Of a stretch of DNA of 64,000 nt, positions 25,425 through 34,278 are shown piece after piece (position 1 is the stretch's first letter; each line of letters starts with the position of its first letter). The stretch lies in assembly GCA_034231615.1 (NCBI GenBank), contig CM067299.1, positions 13,817,863-13,881,862 of the forward strand, written 5' to 3'. This DNA comes from Meghimatium bilineatum. Its lineage: Eukaryota > Mollusca > Gastropoda > Stylommatophora > Philomycidae. The position numbers and the translations under genes are program-made. Under the pieces are notes generated by a model, which was given only the letters and a program-made list of their open reading frames with translations, was not told where the DNA came from and did not search any database.

Positions 25425-28400
25425 ACTACTACTACTACTACTACTATTATTATTATTATTATTACTACTAGTAGTAGTACTGCTACGTCTGTTACTACTA
25501 GTAGTAGTTAATAATAATACTACTGTTACTACTGTTAATACTGTTAATACTACCATTACTACTTCAATACCATTGCAACTACTACTACCAACACTCCAAA
25601 CCAACACTATCACCAGAAAAACAACCACAATCCCTACTACTACAACTACCACTAATAGACCCGTACTTTCCCAGAAGTTTTTTGCACCAATTTCCTCAGG
25701 TTGGATTGACCTAGAAGTCAGCATTTAAAAAAGAATATTCTTCTTTGTAATAGAAATTGAACATTGAATCACTGAACTAGGAAGTTATTGCTCTAACCAC
25801 TGAGATACCGACAGATAGAATGATTATTTTGAAGGATGTTACAAGATGATACACACCAAGAGATAGAGATTGGTTTGAGAACCCCTGTATTGTGAGAACC
25901 CCTGTATTGTTGTATTGTAAACATTCATTTTGGAGATGCCATGAATGTAATGTTAATGTTAAGAGTATTGGAATATTTACACAGCAGAGATTGTTTAGAA
26001 AAAGAAGTGTCAAAGATTGTGTCATCACTTTGTATGGTAAAATCCTGGTATACAAGTCAGATGAAATAATGGGAGGATTGAAAAGAAAGTTGACATTAAT
26101 TTCAAGAGTCGAATGAAGACAGTATTAGAAATGTGGGACGAAAGTGGGAAGAAATGGAACATTTGTGATAATTGGTAAGAGATGACAGATCACAATGTGA
26201 GAAAGGGAAATGGAAGGACGGCCAAAACTTAATGTTAGAATTAACGTGGAAATGACTGAAGAACATTGTAAAAGCTGGAAATTGAAGAGAATGTGAGGAA
26301 AGAGAGAGAGAGAGAGAGACAGAGAGGGATAGAGAGAGAGAGAGAGTTAGGTGAAAACAATTTGAGAATATTTGTTTGTGGAAGAAATAATGACGTCTGT
26401 GATTTGTAGGGGAGGGAATACATAGACACAAATACGAAAGTTTAAGTCGTACGATAGTAAACAACAGTGCAAAAATTAATTAGATTCATACTTTTGGCAA
26501 CACTTTCCTGCAATCTAACGGCATGATGCAGTTAACAGGGGTGATTTAGTCCAAGTAGTCCAGGCATGGTGCAGTTAACAGGGGTGATTTAGTCCAAGTA
26601 GTCCAGGCATGGTGCAGTTAACAGGGGTGATTTAGTCCAAGTAGTCCAGGCATGGTGCAGTTAACAGGGGTGATTTAGTCCAAGTAGTCCAGGCATGGTG
26701 CAGTTAACAGGGGTGATTTAGTCCGAGTAGTCCAGGCATGGTGCAGTTAACAGGGGATGATTTAGTCCGAGTAGTCCAGACATGGTGCAGTTAACAGGGG
26801 TGATTTAGTCCGAGTAGTCCAGGCATGGTGCAGTTAACAGGGGTGATTTAGTCTGAGTAGTGGAAACATGGTGCAGATGCATGTTTCATGACACGAGGTG
26901 AGTCAACTTCACGCCCAAAATCTTACTGTTCTTTGCTCTCATTTGGAGCCCCGATAACCCTCAGCAACAGCAGGGGAAAAATTAATCGATGTGGTTTCAT
27001 TCGGCCAGAGAGAACAATGAGAGACAATGAGTAATGATAACGACCAGCAATAAATCTGAGAAGTACAGACGCTATCTTTACCTGATCTCACCTGAAGTAT
27101 TTACACCATATATATATACATATATATACACACACACAAAGACACAAGGATAATATTAGCAGCCACACGTAACCAGAGATATACAACAACGGTAATGTTA
27201 TTTATGTCAGGTAGTATATCTATAGTTGTACGAATATACAGACTGTTTTCTTACAGACTGTGTTCTTACAGTTTTCTTACAGATTGTGTTCCTACAGACA
27301 GTTTTCTTACAGATTGTGTTCCTACAGACTGTTTTCTTACAGACTGTGTTCCTACAGACTGTTTTCTTACAGATTGTGTTCCTACAGACTGTTTTCTTAC
27401 AGACTGTTTTCTTACAGATTGTGTTCCTACAGACTGTTTTCTTACAGACTGTTTTCTTACAGACTGTTTTCTTACAGATTGTGTTCCTACAGACTGTTTT
27501 CTTACAGATTGTGTTCCTACAGACTGTTTTCTTACAGACTGTTTTCTTACAGACTGTTTTCTTACAGATTGTGTTCCTACAGACTGTTTTCTTACAGACT
27601 GTGTTCTTACAGACTGTTTTCTTACAGATTGTGTTCCTACAGACTGTTTTCTTACAGATTGTGTTCCTACAGACTGTTTTCTTACAGATTGTGTTCCTAC
27701 AGACTGTTTTCTTACAGATTGTGTTCCTACAGACTGTTTTCTTACAGACTGTGTTCTTACAGACTGTGTTCTTACAGACTGTTTTCTTACAGATTGTGTT
27801 CCTACAGACTGTGTTCTTACAGATTGTGTTCTTACAGATTGTGTTCCTACAGACTGTTTTGTTACAGACTTCTGGCAGACTGTATTCTTACAGACTGAGT
27901 TCTTACAGACTTTACACTAACAGACTGTGTTTTTATGCACTGTTCTTATAGTCTGTGTTCTTACAATGTGTTCTTACAGACTGTTTTTACGGACTGTTCT
28001 TACAGTTTGTATTTTTACAGACTTGTTACTTTCTGTGAAAACACAAACTAAAATTAAGCTTGTTTACTATGTTCTGCATGATTACACAAACCTGAGACAT
28101 TTTTGCTTTTGTCCATAGAACACAATTGTGTACGTAACCCGAACAAACCCAATTGCTAAAGGCCTGATTTCTCCCCGAGAGTTCATTAACATCGCTACCT
28201 GGGAAGATACACCTGACTCTTGGCTTGTAATAGGTAAGTGCTCCTCTCTCATCCATTATGATAAGTTGGCTGCTGTTTGAATATCCCTACATACCTTCTC
28301 CTCACCCCCCCCCACACGCATTGTGTCATATCATATGTTTACAAGAACTCGCTAATAATTAAAACTGCGATTACTCTGTGTTTCCGTTCCCCACAAGGTG

Positions 28401-30929
28401 AGTAACGAATAGTAGCACTTGACCGGTTCAATGTGCTTTGATTATCGCACAAGTAAACGATACGACGTCATTTGGAAAATTCCTAAAATTTAGGTCAGCT
28501 AAAGTAAAACAGAGTGTGATCCAGACTTAAGGGTAGAAGCATGACATGTCTCCAGCTGTGACTGTCGGCAGTATAGAAGCATAACATGTCTCCAGCTGTG
28601 ACTGTCGGCAGTATAGAAGCATAACATGTCTCCAGCTGAGAATGTCCGCAGTATAGAAGCATGACATGTCTCCAGCTGAGAATGTCCGCAGTATAGAAGC
28701 ATGACATGTCTCCAGCTGAGAATGTCCGCAGTATAGAAGCATGACATGTCTCCAGCTGAGAATGTCCGCAGTATAGAAGCATGACATGTCTCCAGCTGAG
28801 AATGTCCGCAGTATAGAAGCATGACAGAGTGGATCGAAATGTTCCTGAGGGTCCATATACATCACTTTGGCAACCTATTGTATGTAATCTTATATTTCAC
28901 TTTTGATTCATAGGATATACATTATGTGTTCATATCGAGCGAGACAGGTGATAAAGAAGAACATTTATTTCAGTTTTAGACATTTCCTTCAATATTAACA
29001 TTTTGCATGTTTAATATTTTATTGCCATCTTTACTTTTCTTCTGTCCCAGGTTGTGGAACCGATTTTCCAGGTTTCCAGGTAGATGAAAGTTTTGTTCGA
29101 GGAATCAGTGGAGTTATGCTCATGAAAGTCGAGAAAGATTCTAGGTAAGTATTAATTCGTAAATAGAAAGATTCCAGGTAAGTATTACCTCGTAGATAGA
29201 AAGATTCCAGGTAGTAATTCGTAGATAGAAAGATTCCAGGTAAGTAGTAACTCGTAGATGGAAATATTCCAGGTAAGTAGTAACTCGTAGATAGAAAGAT
29301 TCCAGGTAAGTAGTAACTCGTAGATGGAAATATTCCAGGTAAGTAGTAACTCGTAGATAGAAAGATTCCAGGTAAGTAGTAACTCGTAGATGGAAATATT
29401 CCAGGTAAGTAGTAACTCGTAGATAGAAAGATTCCAGGTAAGTAGTAACTCATAGATAGAAAGATTCCAGGTAGTAACTCGTAGATAGAAAGATTCCAGG
29501 TAAGTAGTAACTCGTAGATAGAAAGATTCCAGGTAAGTAGTAACTCATAGATAGAAAGATTCCAGGTAGTAACTCGTAGATAGAAAGATTCCAGGTAAGT
29601 AGTAACTCGTAGATAGAAAGATTCCAGGTAAGTAGTAACTCGTAGATAGAAAGATTCCAGGTAAGTAGTAACTCGTAGATAGAAAGATTCCAGGTAAGTA
29701 GTAACTCGTAGATAGAAAGATTCCAGGTAAGTAGTAACTCGTAGATAGAAAGATTCCAGGTAAGTAGCAACTCGTAGATAGAAAGATTCCAGGTAAGTAG
29801 TAACTCGTAGATAGAAAGATTCAAGGTAAGTAGTAATTCGTAGATAGAAAGATTCCAGGTAAGTAGTAACTCATAGATAGAAAGATTCCAGGTAAGTAGT
29901 AACTCGTAGATAGAAAGATTCAAGGTAAGTAGTAATTCGTAGATAGAAAGATTCCAGGTAAGTAGTAACTCGTAGATAGAAAATTTCCAGGTAAGTAGAA
30001 CTCGTAGATAGAAAGATTCCAGGTAAGTAGTAACTTGGAGATAGAAAGATTCCAGGTAAGTAGTAACTCGTAGATAGAAAATTTCCAGGTAAGTAGTAAC
30101 TCGTAGATAGAAAGATTCCAGATAGTAACTCGTGGATAGAAAATGTCCAGGTAAGTAGTAACTCGTAGATAGAAAGATTCCAGGTAAGTAGTAACTTGGA
30201 GATAGAAAGATTCCAGGTAAGTAGTAGCTTGGAGATAGAAAGATTCCAGGTAAGTACTCGTAAATGGAATGATGACTGTGGTTTTGTGTAGATTTTAACC
30301 CATTCCCCGTTTGAAAACGGAATATGACATTAGTATAAATAAACAAACAGAATATTAGGTAACCCCTGTCTTCTTGGCGGTTATCCCAAAATAAAATCAT
30401 CAGAAAACCCCAAAACGTGAAAAGAAAACTGTATTCTTGTTAACTGTACAAAAAAAACTGTACTCGTATGTAGGACAACAAAATATAATAGTATGCTCCT
30501 GAAAAATGTGTCAATTTTCCCACCTCATGGAACAATGTACAGTATATGGTTACATGGAACAATGTACAGTATGTGATTACATGAAACAGTGTACAGTATG
30601 TGATTACATGAAACAATGTACAGTATGTGATTACTTGGTACAGTGTACAGTATGTGATTACATGGAACAGTGTACAGTATGTGACTACTTGGTACAGTGT
30701 ACACTATGTGATTATTTATACAAATGTACAGTGTGTGATTATTTAAAACAGTGTACGTCAATATTCGTTAAATATTTTGAGTACTCATAAAGCCAGTAAA
30801 TATATGGCCTGAAGATAAATATCGTGGAACTAACAGAAAAAAAGGAAATTGAGAACACATAGGAACACTTGAAGAGAGCAGAAAGTTCTTGACAGAGGCA
30901 AGACTCACATGGAGTGTGAATGAGTACAT

Positions 30930-30969
<40 letters not shown>

Positions 30970-32203
30970 AGAAAATTGAAAGTACATAAACTATACATCC
31001 TTGGATGCAAACACACCGAGGAGGAAAGGGGAGTGACAAAGGTTTTATGATAAATATACAATGTATGTGCACCGTTTAGCACGAAACTTGTCAAATTGTA
31101 TCTATCTTTAGTGTATCTTTTTAGCAAGTTATACAAATGTGTCTGTACAGCGCATAAGCTGATACTTATTGCTTGCAAGCAATCTATAGTCGTTACTGTT
31201 AACAATGATCATGAGAGAAGAGATGATATTAGTATGGGAGAAGAGTTGATATCAGTATGGGAGAAGAGTTGATATCAGTATGGGAGAAGAGTTGATATCA
31301 GTATTGGAGAAGAGCTGATATCAGTATGGGAGAAATCTGACAACAAATGTTACTTCCTTACCTGAGATTTCTGTGGGCGATGCTGTTCATGAGGATTCTA
31401 AGCTGTTATTGGGACTTTATTATCACATTTTTCTCAATGAAAACGTGAGAGGAAAACTAAGTGTGATTAGCCAGTAAGTTACAGGAACATTATGCATGCC
31501 TATCTTTCATTCTGTGGGAGTGACTATCCACCTGTACGTTTTCTTAAAATCCAAATATAACTGTTCACAAACTGTATAACTGTTCACATAAAACCCATTT
31601 TACACTCAAAATGTTTCTATTCACTCCAAACATATTTTATGTGTCTATTTTGTTTATTTCTGTCCTTGAAATTCTACCACTCTAATATAAATATATCATA
31701 GTATTGTATATATCTAACTGTATATTCAACAATTGTTGCATATATCAAAATCTCTAGTAAATTAGTTAAGTATCTACATCTCTAGACACAATTTTTGTCA
31801 TATATCTACATCTCTAGACACAATTTTTGTCATATATCTACATCTCTAGAGTCCATTTGTTCATATATTTTAAAGAATATGATTTATACTTGACCAATAT
31901 GTTGAACTTGTCACAATTGTAGATATACAATTGTTCAATGTGTCACACTGTTACACTTGAATCTATTCTACAATAAAATAAACACTATTTTCTTCTCGTA
32001 AAGTATTAACTGATACGGTGTTATCAATAATATTTTATACTTCCAGCAAACCAGGATATATACGCGTGACTACAATAACCGAGATGGACATTAAGGGGAA
32101 GATACCACGATACCTACTAGACTCCACTATACCGGGTGTACTGGTCACATCTTTCGGTACATGGAGAAAATTCCTAGAGAAAGAAGGCCACCTCAAATCA
32201 TAA
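14523..32203 (+). CDS. START-domain lipid transfer protein, six exons, 213 aa (gene span)
   Basis: Six exons (14523-14615, 17979-18028, 23939-24071, 28119-28233, 29051-29144, 32047-32203) join with consistent phases to 642 nt, coding 213 residues plus stop. START proteins bind one sterol, phospholipid or other lipid in a closed cavity and move it between membranes. Seen here: W77-D78 in REWDPDF, a YVTRT strand at about 97-101, ISPREF at 109-114, an FVRG turn at about 145-148, and a C-terminal amphipathic helix (about 188-208) that in the family lids the cavity. There is no signal peptide, mitochondrial leader or membrane segment. Length and architecture match the small soluble STARD4/5/6 group, but the exact subfamily and ligand are inference. 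The introns carry splice-site-like minisatellites. Confidence 0.9.
14616..15578. other. START gene intron 1, first part: no feature recognised
   Basis: AT-rich intron sequence with CT-rich and poly-C/poly-A runs near 14870-14895. No supported coding frame. Confidence 0.6.
15579..15703. repeat. 27-bp repeat x 4-5 in intron 1
   Basis: Near-identical units of GTGATATATCTCATGGG plus TCAGCCAATT. Confidence 0.9.
15704..16276. other. intron 1: no feature recognised
   Basis: AT-rich unique sequence. Confidence 0.6.
16277..16482. mobile_element. 206-bp hAT-like MITE
   Basis: The left end CAGTGTTTCCCAACTTGGGG and the right end, read inward as CAGTGTCTCCCAACCTTTG, form imperfect terminal inverted repeats of the CAGTG-CCCAAC type common in hAT elements. 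The flanking 8-mers GTCTTCAT and GTCTGTAC agree at only part of their positions, so the target duplication has decayed. The interior is noncoding with long G runs. Confidence 0.65.
16483..17419. other. intron 1: short simple repeats only
   Basis: Includes a short TA run near 17155-17172 and (CA)n at 17224-17241. No coding region is supported. Confidence 0.6.
17420..17840 (+). mobile_element. non-LTR retrotransposon 3' fragment in intron 1
   Basis: Codes VAKYGCETWTLSKTATKKIN, then FELKCYRKILRISWKEKF (the YGCETW...RKxLxISW block). It is followed by an out-of-frame GRPRRRR-like tail and then a (CA)n tract. Inactive, same strand as the host gene. Confidence 0.8.
17851..17892. repeat. (CA)n microsatellite
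   Basis: About 20 CA dinucleotides following the retrotransposon scrap. Confidence 0.95.
17979..18028 (+). CDS. START gene exon 2 (residues 32-48)
   Basis: Acceptor CAAACTTAG|GAA. Codes EHWKIESKLSDKLNCS plus two bases (AT) of the isoleucine 48 codon. The donor is AGCAT|GTAAGT. The phase fits exon 3 exactly. Confidence 0.8.
18060..18275 (-). mobile_element. non-LTR retrotransposon 3' scrap
   Basis: The minus strand codes WHKIMSLNELITTQDAEFCR and then NMIDNVTQHD. This resembles the final coding residues of LINE-type elements (WxxxxxNELxxxxxDREAWRxMxANVxxH). Truncated and inactive. Confidence 0.6.
18346..18850. repeat. 29-bp minisatellite, about 17 copies, in intron 2
   Basis: Units of TTAAGCAGTAGTAG plus TTTTTTATCCAACGA, nearly identical and differing mostly in the T-run length. 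Young array. Confidence 0.97.
18905..19330 (+). mobile_element. non-LTR retrotransposon 3' fragment in intron 2
   Basis: Codes KIETELGATEMWFLRGMMTI and then RSITSNIRGRQSRFLEHVLR with a LEHLIPTGKIKGR tail (the MWFLRRMxRI and RQxxFLGHVMR blocks). It ends in the shared 3' segment with GAAACATAATCGCTAACGCC and GGCATGACACTT, then a GATT repeat tail. Confidence 0.8.
19331..19349. repeat. (GATT)n tail of the preceding retrotransposon
   Basis: About five GATT copies directly after the element's 3' end. Confidence 0.85.
19676..19706. repeat. (GA)n microsatellite
   Basis: About 15 GA dinucleotides, with one AA interruption. Confidence 0.9.
19764..19960. repeat. 17-bp minisatellite, about 10 copies, in intron 2
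   Basis: Units of TCACTGATCATACAATG, perfect in the first half and diverged at the right end (GATCAGACAAAG). Confidence 0.92.
19965..21289. other. intron 2: no feature recognised
   Basis: The segment 20170-20740 is less AT-rich than its surroundings and may be an old interspersed repeat, but no family is recognised. Several overlapping open frames lack support. Confidence 0.5.
21290..21640. repeat. degenerate repeat, period about 30 bp
   Basis: Repeated strings such as CACTGTGTCC, CATCTTGTGTCCCAC and CCTAGCACT recur in varying order and spacing. Old, decayed minisatellite. Confidence 0.7.
21650..22049. other. intron 2: no feature recognised
   Basis: AT-rich unique sequence. Confidence 0.6.
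22050..23150 (+). pseudogene. decayed non-LTR reverse transcriptase in intron 2
   Basis: Broken-frame translation recovers QLSPSQFGFKSCTDALFTVN (RT block with QFGFR and TxDA), a DHEKTIDRVD-like remnant, ADD at about 22540 (polymerase block C), ACQKYNMKINVQKTD and later C-terminal scraps. Many stops and frameshifts are present. It is the longest retrotransposon remnant in the START gene and covers fingers, palm and part of the thumb. Confidence 0.75.
23151..23938. other. end of intron 2: mostly unrecognised, with a tRNA-like scrap
   Basis: At 23525-23590 the minus strand has CCTCACACTCATGAGG, an anticodon-arm-like hairpin, followed by a GGGGTTTGACTCC T-arm-like segment. This suggests a decayed tRNA-derived SINE. 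The rest is unassigned. Confidence 0.4.
23939..24071 (+). CDS. START gene exon 3 (residues 48-92)
   Basis: Completes the isoleucine 48 codon (AT plus A), then codes YRAVHTVKAPIDVVKQTLNF and LPGGRRREWDPDFKELILLK, ending QIND in phase 0. The acceptor (GAATGAATAG|A) has a poor pyrimidine tract and the donor (GAT|GTCTGT) is weak, but phase and protein alignment fix both. The donor is the first unit of the 25-bp array. Confidence 0.85.
24072..24790. repeat. 25-bp minisatellite starting exactly at the exon 3 donor, about 29 copies
   Basis: Each unit is GTCTGTATTCTATG plus TTTGTTACGAT. The first begins with the exon 3 donor GT, and every unit ends in ACGAT, the last five bases of exon 3. So each junction repeats ACGAT|GTCTGT. 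Two short units (GTCAGTTACGAT) are deletion variants. Because 25 is not a multiple of three and no stop occurs, all three + frames stay open for hundreds of bases. Confidence 0.95.
24986..25105 (+). mobile_element. non-LTR retrotransposon 3' scrap in intron 3
   Basis: Codes NIEELNKQWVKEIMD and, after a frameshift, WIDNIKEFADLIS. This resembles the short terminal coding segment of some LINE-type elements. Family assignment is tentative. Confidence 0.4.
25335..25480. repeat. (TAC)n microsatellite with decayed flank
   Basis: About 35 TAC copies with two TAAC slips, grading into TTA and GTA triplets. Degenerate ACT-rich sequence continues to about 25650. Confidence 0.95.
25735..25815 (-). repeat. 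tRNA-like SINE remnant in intron 3
   Basis: The minus strand reads GGTATCTCAGTGGTTAGAGC, a near-perfect D-arm with A box, then a TCCTAG-containing arm and TTCAATGTTCAATTTC in place of the T-arm. No acceptor stem closes it. It is most likely a tRNA-derived SINE head, or a decayed tRNA pseudogene. Confidence 0.5.
25816..26514. other. intron 3: no gene recognised, includes (GA)n
   Basis: (GA)n runs at about 26298-26346. The open frames here are low-complexity. Confidence 0.6.
26515..26875. repeat. 43-bp minisatellite, about 8 copies, in intron 3
   Basis: Units of CATGGTGCAGTTAACAGGGG, TGATTTAGTCC and AAGTAGTCCAGG. The left copies carry CAAG and the right ones CGAG, marking two sub-blocks. Confidence 0.95.
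26876..27234. other. intron 3: no feature recognised
   Basis: Unique sequence with a short TA/CA run at 27108-27138. Confidence 0.6.
27235..28022. repeat. 15-bp minisatellite of acceptor-like units, about 50 copies, upstream of exon 4
   Basis: Units alternate between TTTTCTTACAGACTG and TGTTCCTACAGACTG or ATTG forms. Each is a pyrimidine tract followed by YAG|A, the consensus for a 3' splice site. The array ends about 95 bp before the true exon 4 acceptor. Fifteen is a multiple of three and no stop occurs in the body, so all + frames are open. Confidence 0.95.
28119..28233 (+). CDS. START gene exon 4 (residues 93-131)
   Basis: Acceptor TTTTGTCCATAG|AAC, phase 0. Codes NTIVYVTRTNPIAKGL, ISPREFINIATWED and TPDSWLVI, with one base of glycine 131. 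It contains the START-family SPREF motif. Donor ATAG|GTAAGT. Confidence 0.9.
28520..28828. repeat. 40-bp minisatellite, about 8 copies, in intron 4
   Basis: Units of AAGCATGACATGTCTCCAGC plus TGAGAATGTCCGCAGTATAG. The two left units carry TGACTGTCGG instead of AGAATGTCCG. Confidence 0.95.
29051..29144 (+). CDS. START gene exon 5 (residues 131-162)
   Basis: Acceptor TTCTGTCCCAG|GT completes glycine 131. Codes CGTDFPGFQVDESFVRG and ISGVMLMKVEKDS, with two bases of serine 162. The donor TCTAG|GTAAGT is strong. Using any later donor in the adjoining array would read AGG TAA, an immediate stop. Confidence 0.88.
29145..30258. repeat. 33-bp minisatellite of fused acceptor-donor sites starting at the exon 5 donor, about 34 copies
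   Basis: Each unit runs GTAAGTAGTAACTCG, TAGATAGAAAGATTCCAG, so successive units meet at TTCCAG|GTAAGT. The 13 bases before each junction (AGAAAGATTCCAG) match the last 13 of exon 5 (AGAAAGATTCTAG) at 12 positions. A few 29-bp units lack the AAGT of the donor. The array starts at the first intron base. Confidence 0.97.
30525..30758. repeat. 27-bp repeat, about 9 copies, in intron 5
   Basis: Units of CATGGAACAATGTACAG and TATGTGATTA. The 27-bp period leaves frames open on both strands, with no domain. Confidence 0.92.
30930..30966. repeat. (GA)n microsatellite
   Basis: About 17 GA dinucleotides. Confidence 0.93.
31205..31335. repeat. 23-bp repeat x 5-6 in intron 5
   Basis: Units of GAGAAGAGTTGATATCAGTA plus TGG. 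Confidence 0.9.
31336..32046. other. end of intron 5: AT-rich, with a 30-bp triplicate
   Basis: At 31784-31860 ATATCTACATCTCTAGA recurs three times with an ACAATTTTTGTC spacer. Otherwise unrecognised. Confidence 0.6.
32047..32203 (+). CDS. START gene exon 6 (residues 162-213 and stop)
   Basis: Acceptor ATACTTCCAG|C completes serine 162. Codes KPGYIRVTTITEMDIKGKIP, RYLLDSTIPGVLVTSFGTW and RKFLEKEGHLKS, then TAA. This is the last beta strand and the C-terminal helix of the START fold. Confidence 0.9.
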
Positions 32204-32384
32204 TTGAGTGACGAAACAGTTCTCGACATTCAGTTGTGTGAAGCTATTTAAAATATGTGTGTATGATTATGTATGTACAATTCTACCTGGTGAGTCACAT
32301 AAAAGTTTTAGAAACAATTAAATTCGTAATTTTCCAACGTGATGGAGAGAAATTCACTGGGGAACAATTTCCATTTTATTAAAC

Positions 32385-32390
32385 AATAAA
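32385..32390 (+). terminator. candidate polyadenylation signal of the START gene
   Basis: AATAAA lies 182 bp after the stop codon, before the long TA tract. Confidence 0.45.
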
Positions 32391-32432
32391 CAACCTACCC
32401 CCACATTTGAAACATCCATCCCAATGAAAATG

Positions 32433-32620
<188 letters not shown>

Positions 32621-32624
32621 AAGA

Positions 32625-32890
32625 GGCAAAAAGTGCAGAGGGCAACGTGACCAGGCTTGACAGATTACGAAATGAAGATATCAGGAAAAGAATAGGTATA
32701 ACACCTTGCACAGAATACAAAGAAAGGCAGCAGATAAAATGGTTTAGCCACATTATGAAAAAGCATCATGACAAGTTACCAGTGAATGCATATAACCAAA
32801 TGAGAACAGGGTGCAAAGCCAGAGGAAGACCACGGAAAAGATGGATAGAAAAAAGTCAGGGACATCTTGAACAAACACGGTCATAGCACA
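32625..32890 (+). mobile_element. non-LTR retrotransposon 3' fragment
   Basis: Codes [20 protein letters not shown], then KERQQIKWFSHIMKKHHDKL and GCKARGRPRKRWIE. This is the LINE-type C-terminal pattern (IRxRxGI, RQQxxWFGHxxR, GRPRKRWIE). The 5' end is lost at the TA tract. Related segments occur at 37990-38090 and 39044-39286. Confidence 0.8.
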
Positions 32891-33005
32891 ACCGAGGCCA
32901 CATATCTGGCCTTGGAACACACGCTCGAGCTCTAATCACCCCTTCCACTTAATGGAAAGAGTGGATAACAAACCATCTGGTGAAAGACAATAGATGGAAT
33001 GTTAT
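32891..33005 (-). repeat. dispersed repeat family B, reversed
   Basis: The reverse complement matches 7482-7660 and 53265-53375. Here it follows a retrotransposon coding end without a break, suggesting that family B is that element's 3' untranslated region. Confidence 0.6.
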
Positions 33006-33584
33006 AAATGTCAGACGTGAACAATACTGAAGAAATGACATTCATTGTATATCACTAAACGAAGAGACTTGAGAATGAAGTTTATATTAGAAACAAGACC
33101 TGTTTAAGTGCATGAAGGAATTTTTTTTAGGAATGAGGGATCGAAAAAAACAAAATGTTTAGCAAAAGGGACTGTAGGTCCAAATAGGTTGGGACAAACT
33201 GGGTTAAATCATTATTTTGTGGCAACATTCACTAAAAATCATATATTTAAACAAGACAAACATTAAACAGTTAATACAATAGATTGTGAGAAAAAATATT
33301 TGGCGTAAACCGGTTTGAATGTGAAAAATAAAGCAAAAATTACATAAGCAGCTATTTTTATAGTATTTTCATACATTCGAAATAATCCTTCCAAGATGTA
33401 TTCTATGTTTTCTTGTATGCGACGCAGTCTGTATAAGATAAAACATATTTATTATTGATTTAAAGACAGCAAAACAGTGAATATTGTATTGTGTATAAAC
33501 CAGGGTACCACAATCATCTATTATATATTAAATAAGTCAAGGGTAAATATATACCTGTGAAAGGCAATTACTTTCACAGAGTGT
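33006..33584. other. no feature recognised
   Basis: AT-rich unique sequence. Confidence 0.6.
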
Positions 33585-33765
33585 AGTCTGAGATTCGTCT
33601 TCTTCTTTAGCGTTCATTCTCAAACTCCCGCTGGATTTATCTTGTAACAAGACAATGTTCCTACAAGATTTCCAGTTGAATGTAGTCCAGAGAATGGAAA
33701 TGCGTTGTGTTGATGTTTTATTTGCGCCATTGGCCCAACACATCCGTCTTCGTCGGAGTAGTCTG
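33585..33765 (-). repeat. dispersed repeat family A, 3' half, reversed
   Basis: The minus strand reads GAAGACGGATGTGTTGGGCC, CCATTCTCTGGACTACATTC and GAGAATGAACGCTAAAGAAG. This is the same order as 3425-3595, with the GAA tail. Confidence 0.65.
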
Positions 33766-34134
33766 AGATAGAAGTTACTTATAGAAAGCACTTCTGAAAT
33801 AATGATTACTAAGTATTATCATATCAAGCAAGATATAGCATCAAAAATTACTTTATCAACATAGGATACCAGTAAGAAAATTTGATAAGAGTAACAAGGG
33901 GATATGTATGAATCAGTGGAAAACTAGTCGGAAGCACTAACATAGATATATTGATAAGTAATAATACGATGTAACGACGATGTGATACATTATTGTACAA
34001 TTGAACAAGTGATTTAACATCGATGGAGTGTGAGTTTCTTTATCTTTTGCCCTATTCTAGAAGGTGGTACAGAATGCATTTTATCTGGCATTATTGTTAA
34101 TGAGAATGGTTTTTTGGAGAAATTACAAGTATTA

Positions 34135-34278
34135 GATGCTACAAGTCCCAAACTTTACACTTCCAAACTTTACAAGTCCCAGGCGTCATAAGTCGTAGAT
34201 GTTACAAGTCCCAGATGTTGCAAGTTCCAGATATTACAAGTTTCAGATGTTACATGTTTAAGATGTTACAAGTTTCAG
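34135..34278. repeat. degenerate 18-bp repeat ending in acceptor-like units
   Basis: Units of GATGTTACAAGTTTCA and TTACAAGTCCCAG variants. The last unit ends in TTTCAG|ATG, where a candidate exon begins. Confidence 0.75.

Noticed and set aside
27195..27951. Frames of 212-241 codons with FLTDCVPTD-type repeats
   Set aside because: All three + frames are open over the 15-bp array. It lies inside an intron of the START gene.
29031..30400. 316-codon minus-strand frame with LLTWNLSIYE repeats
   Set aside because: It is the antisense of the 33-bp intronic array.
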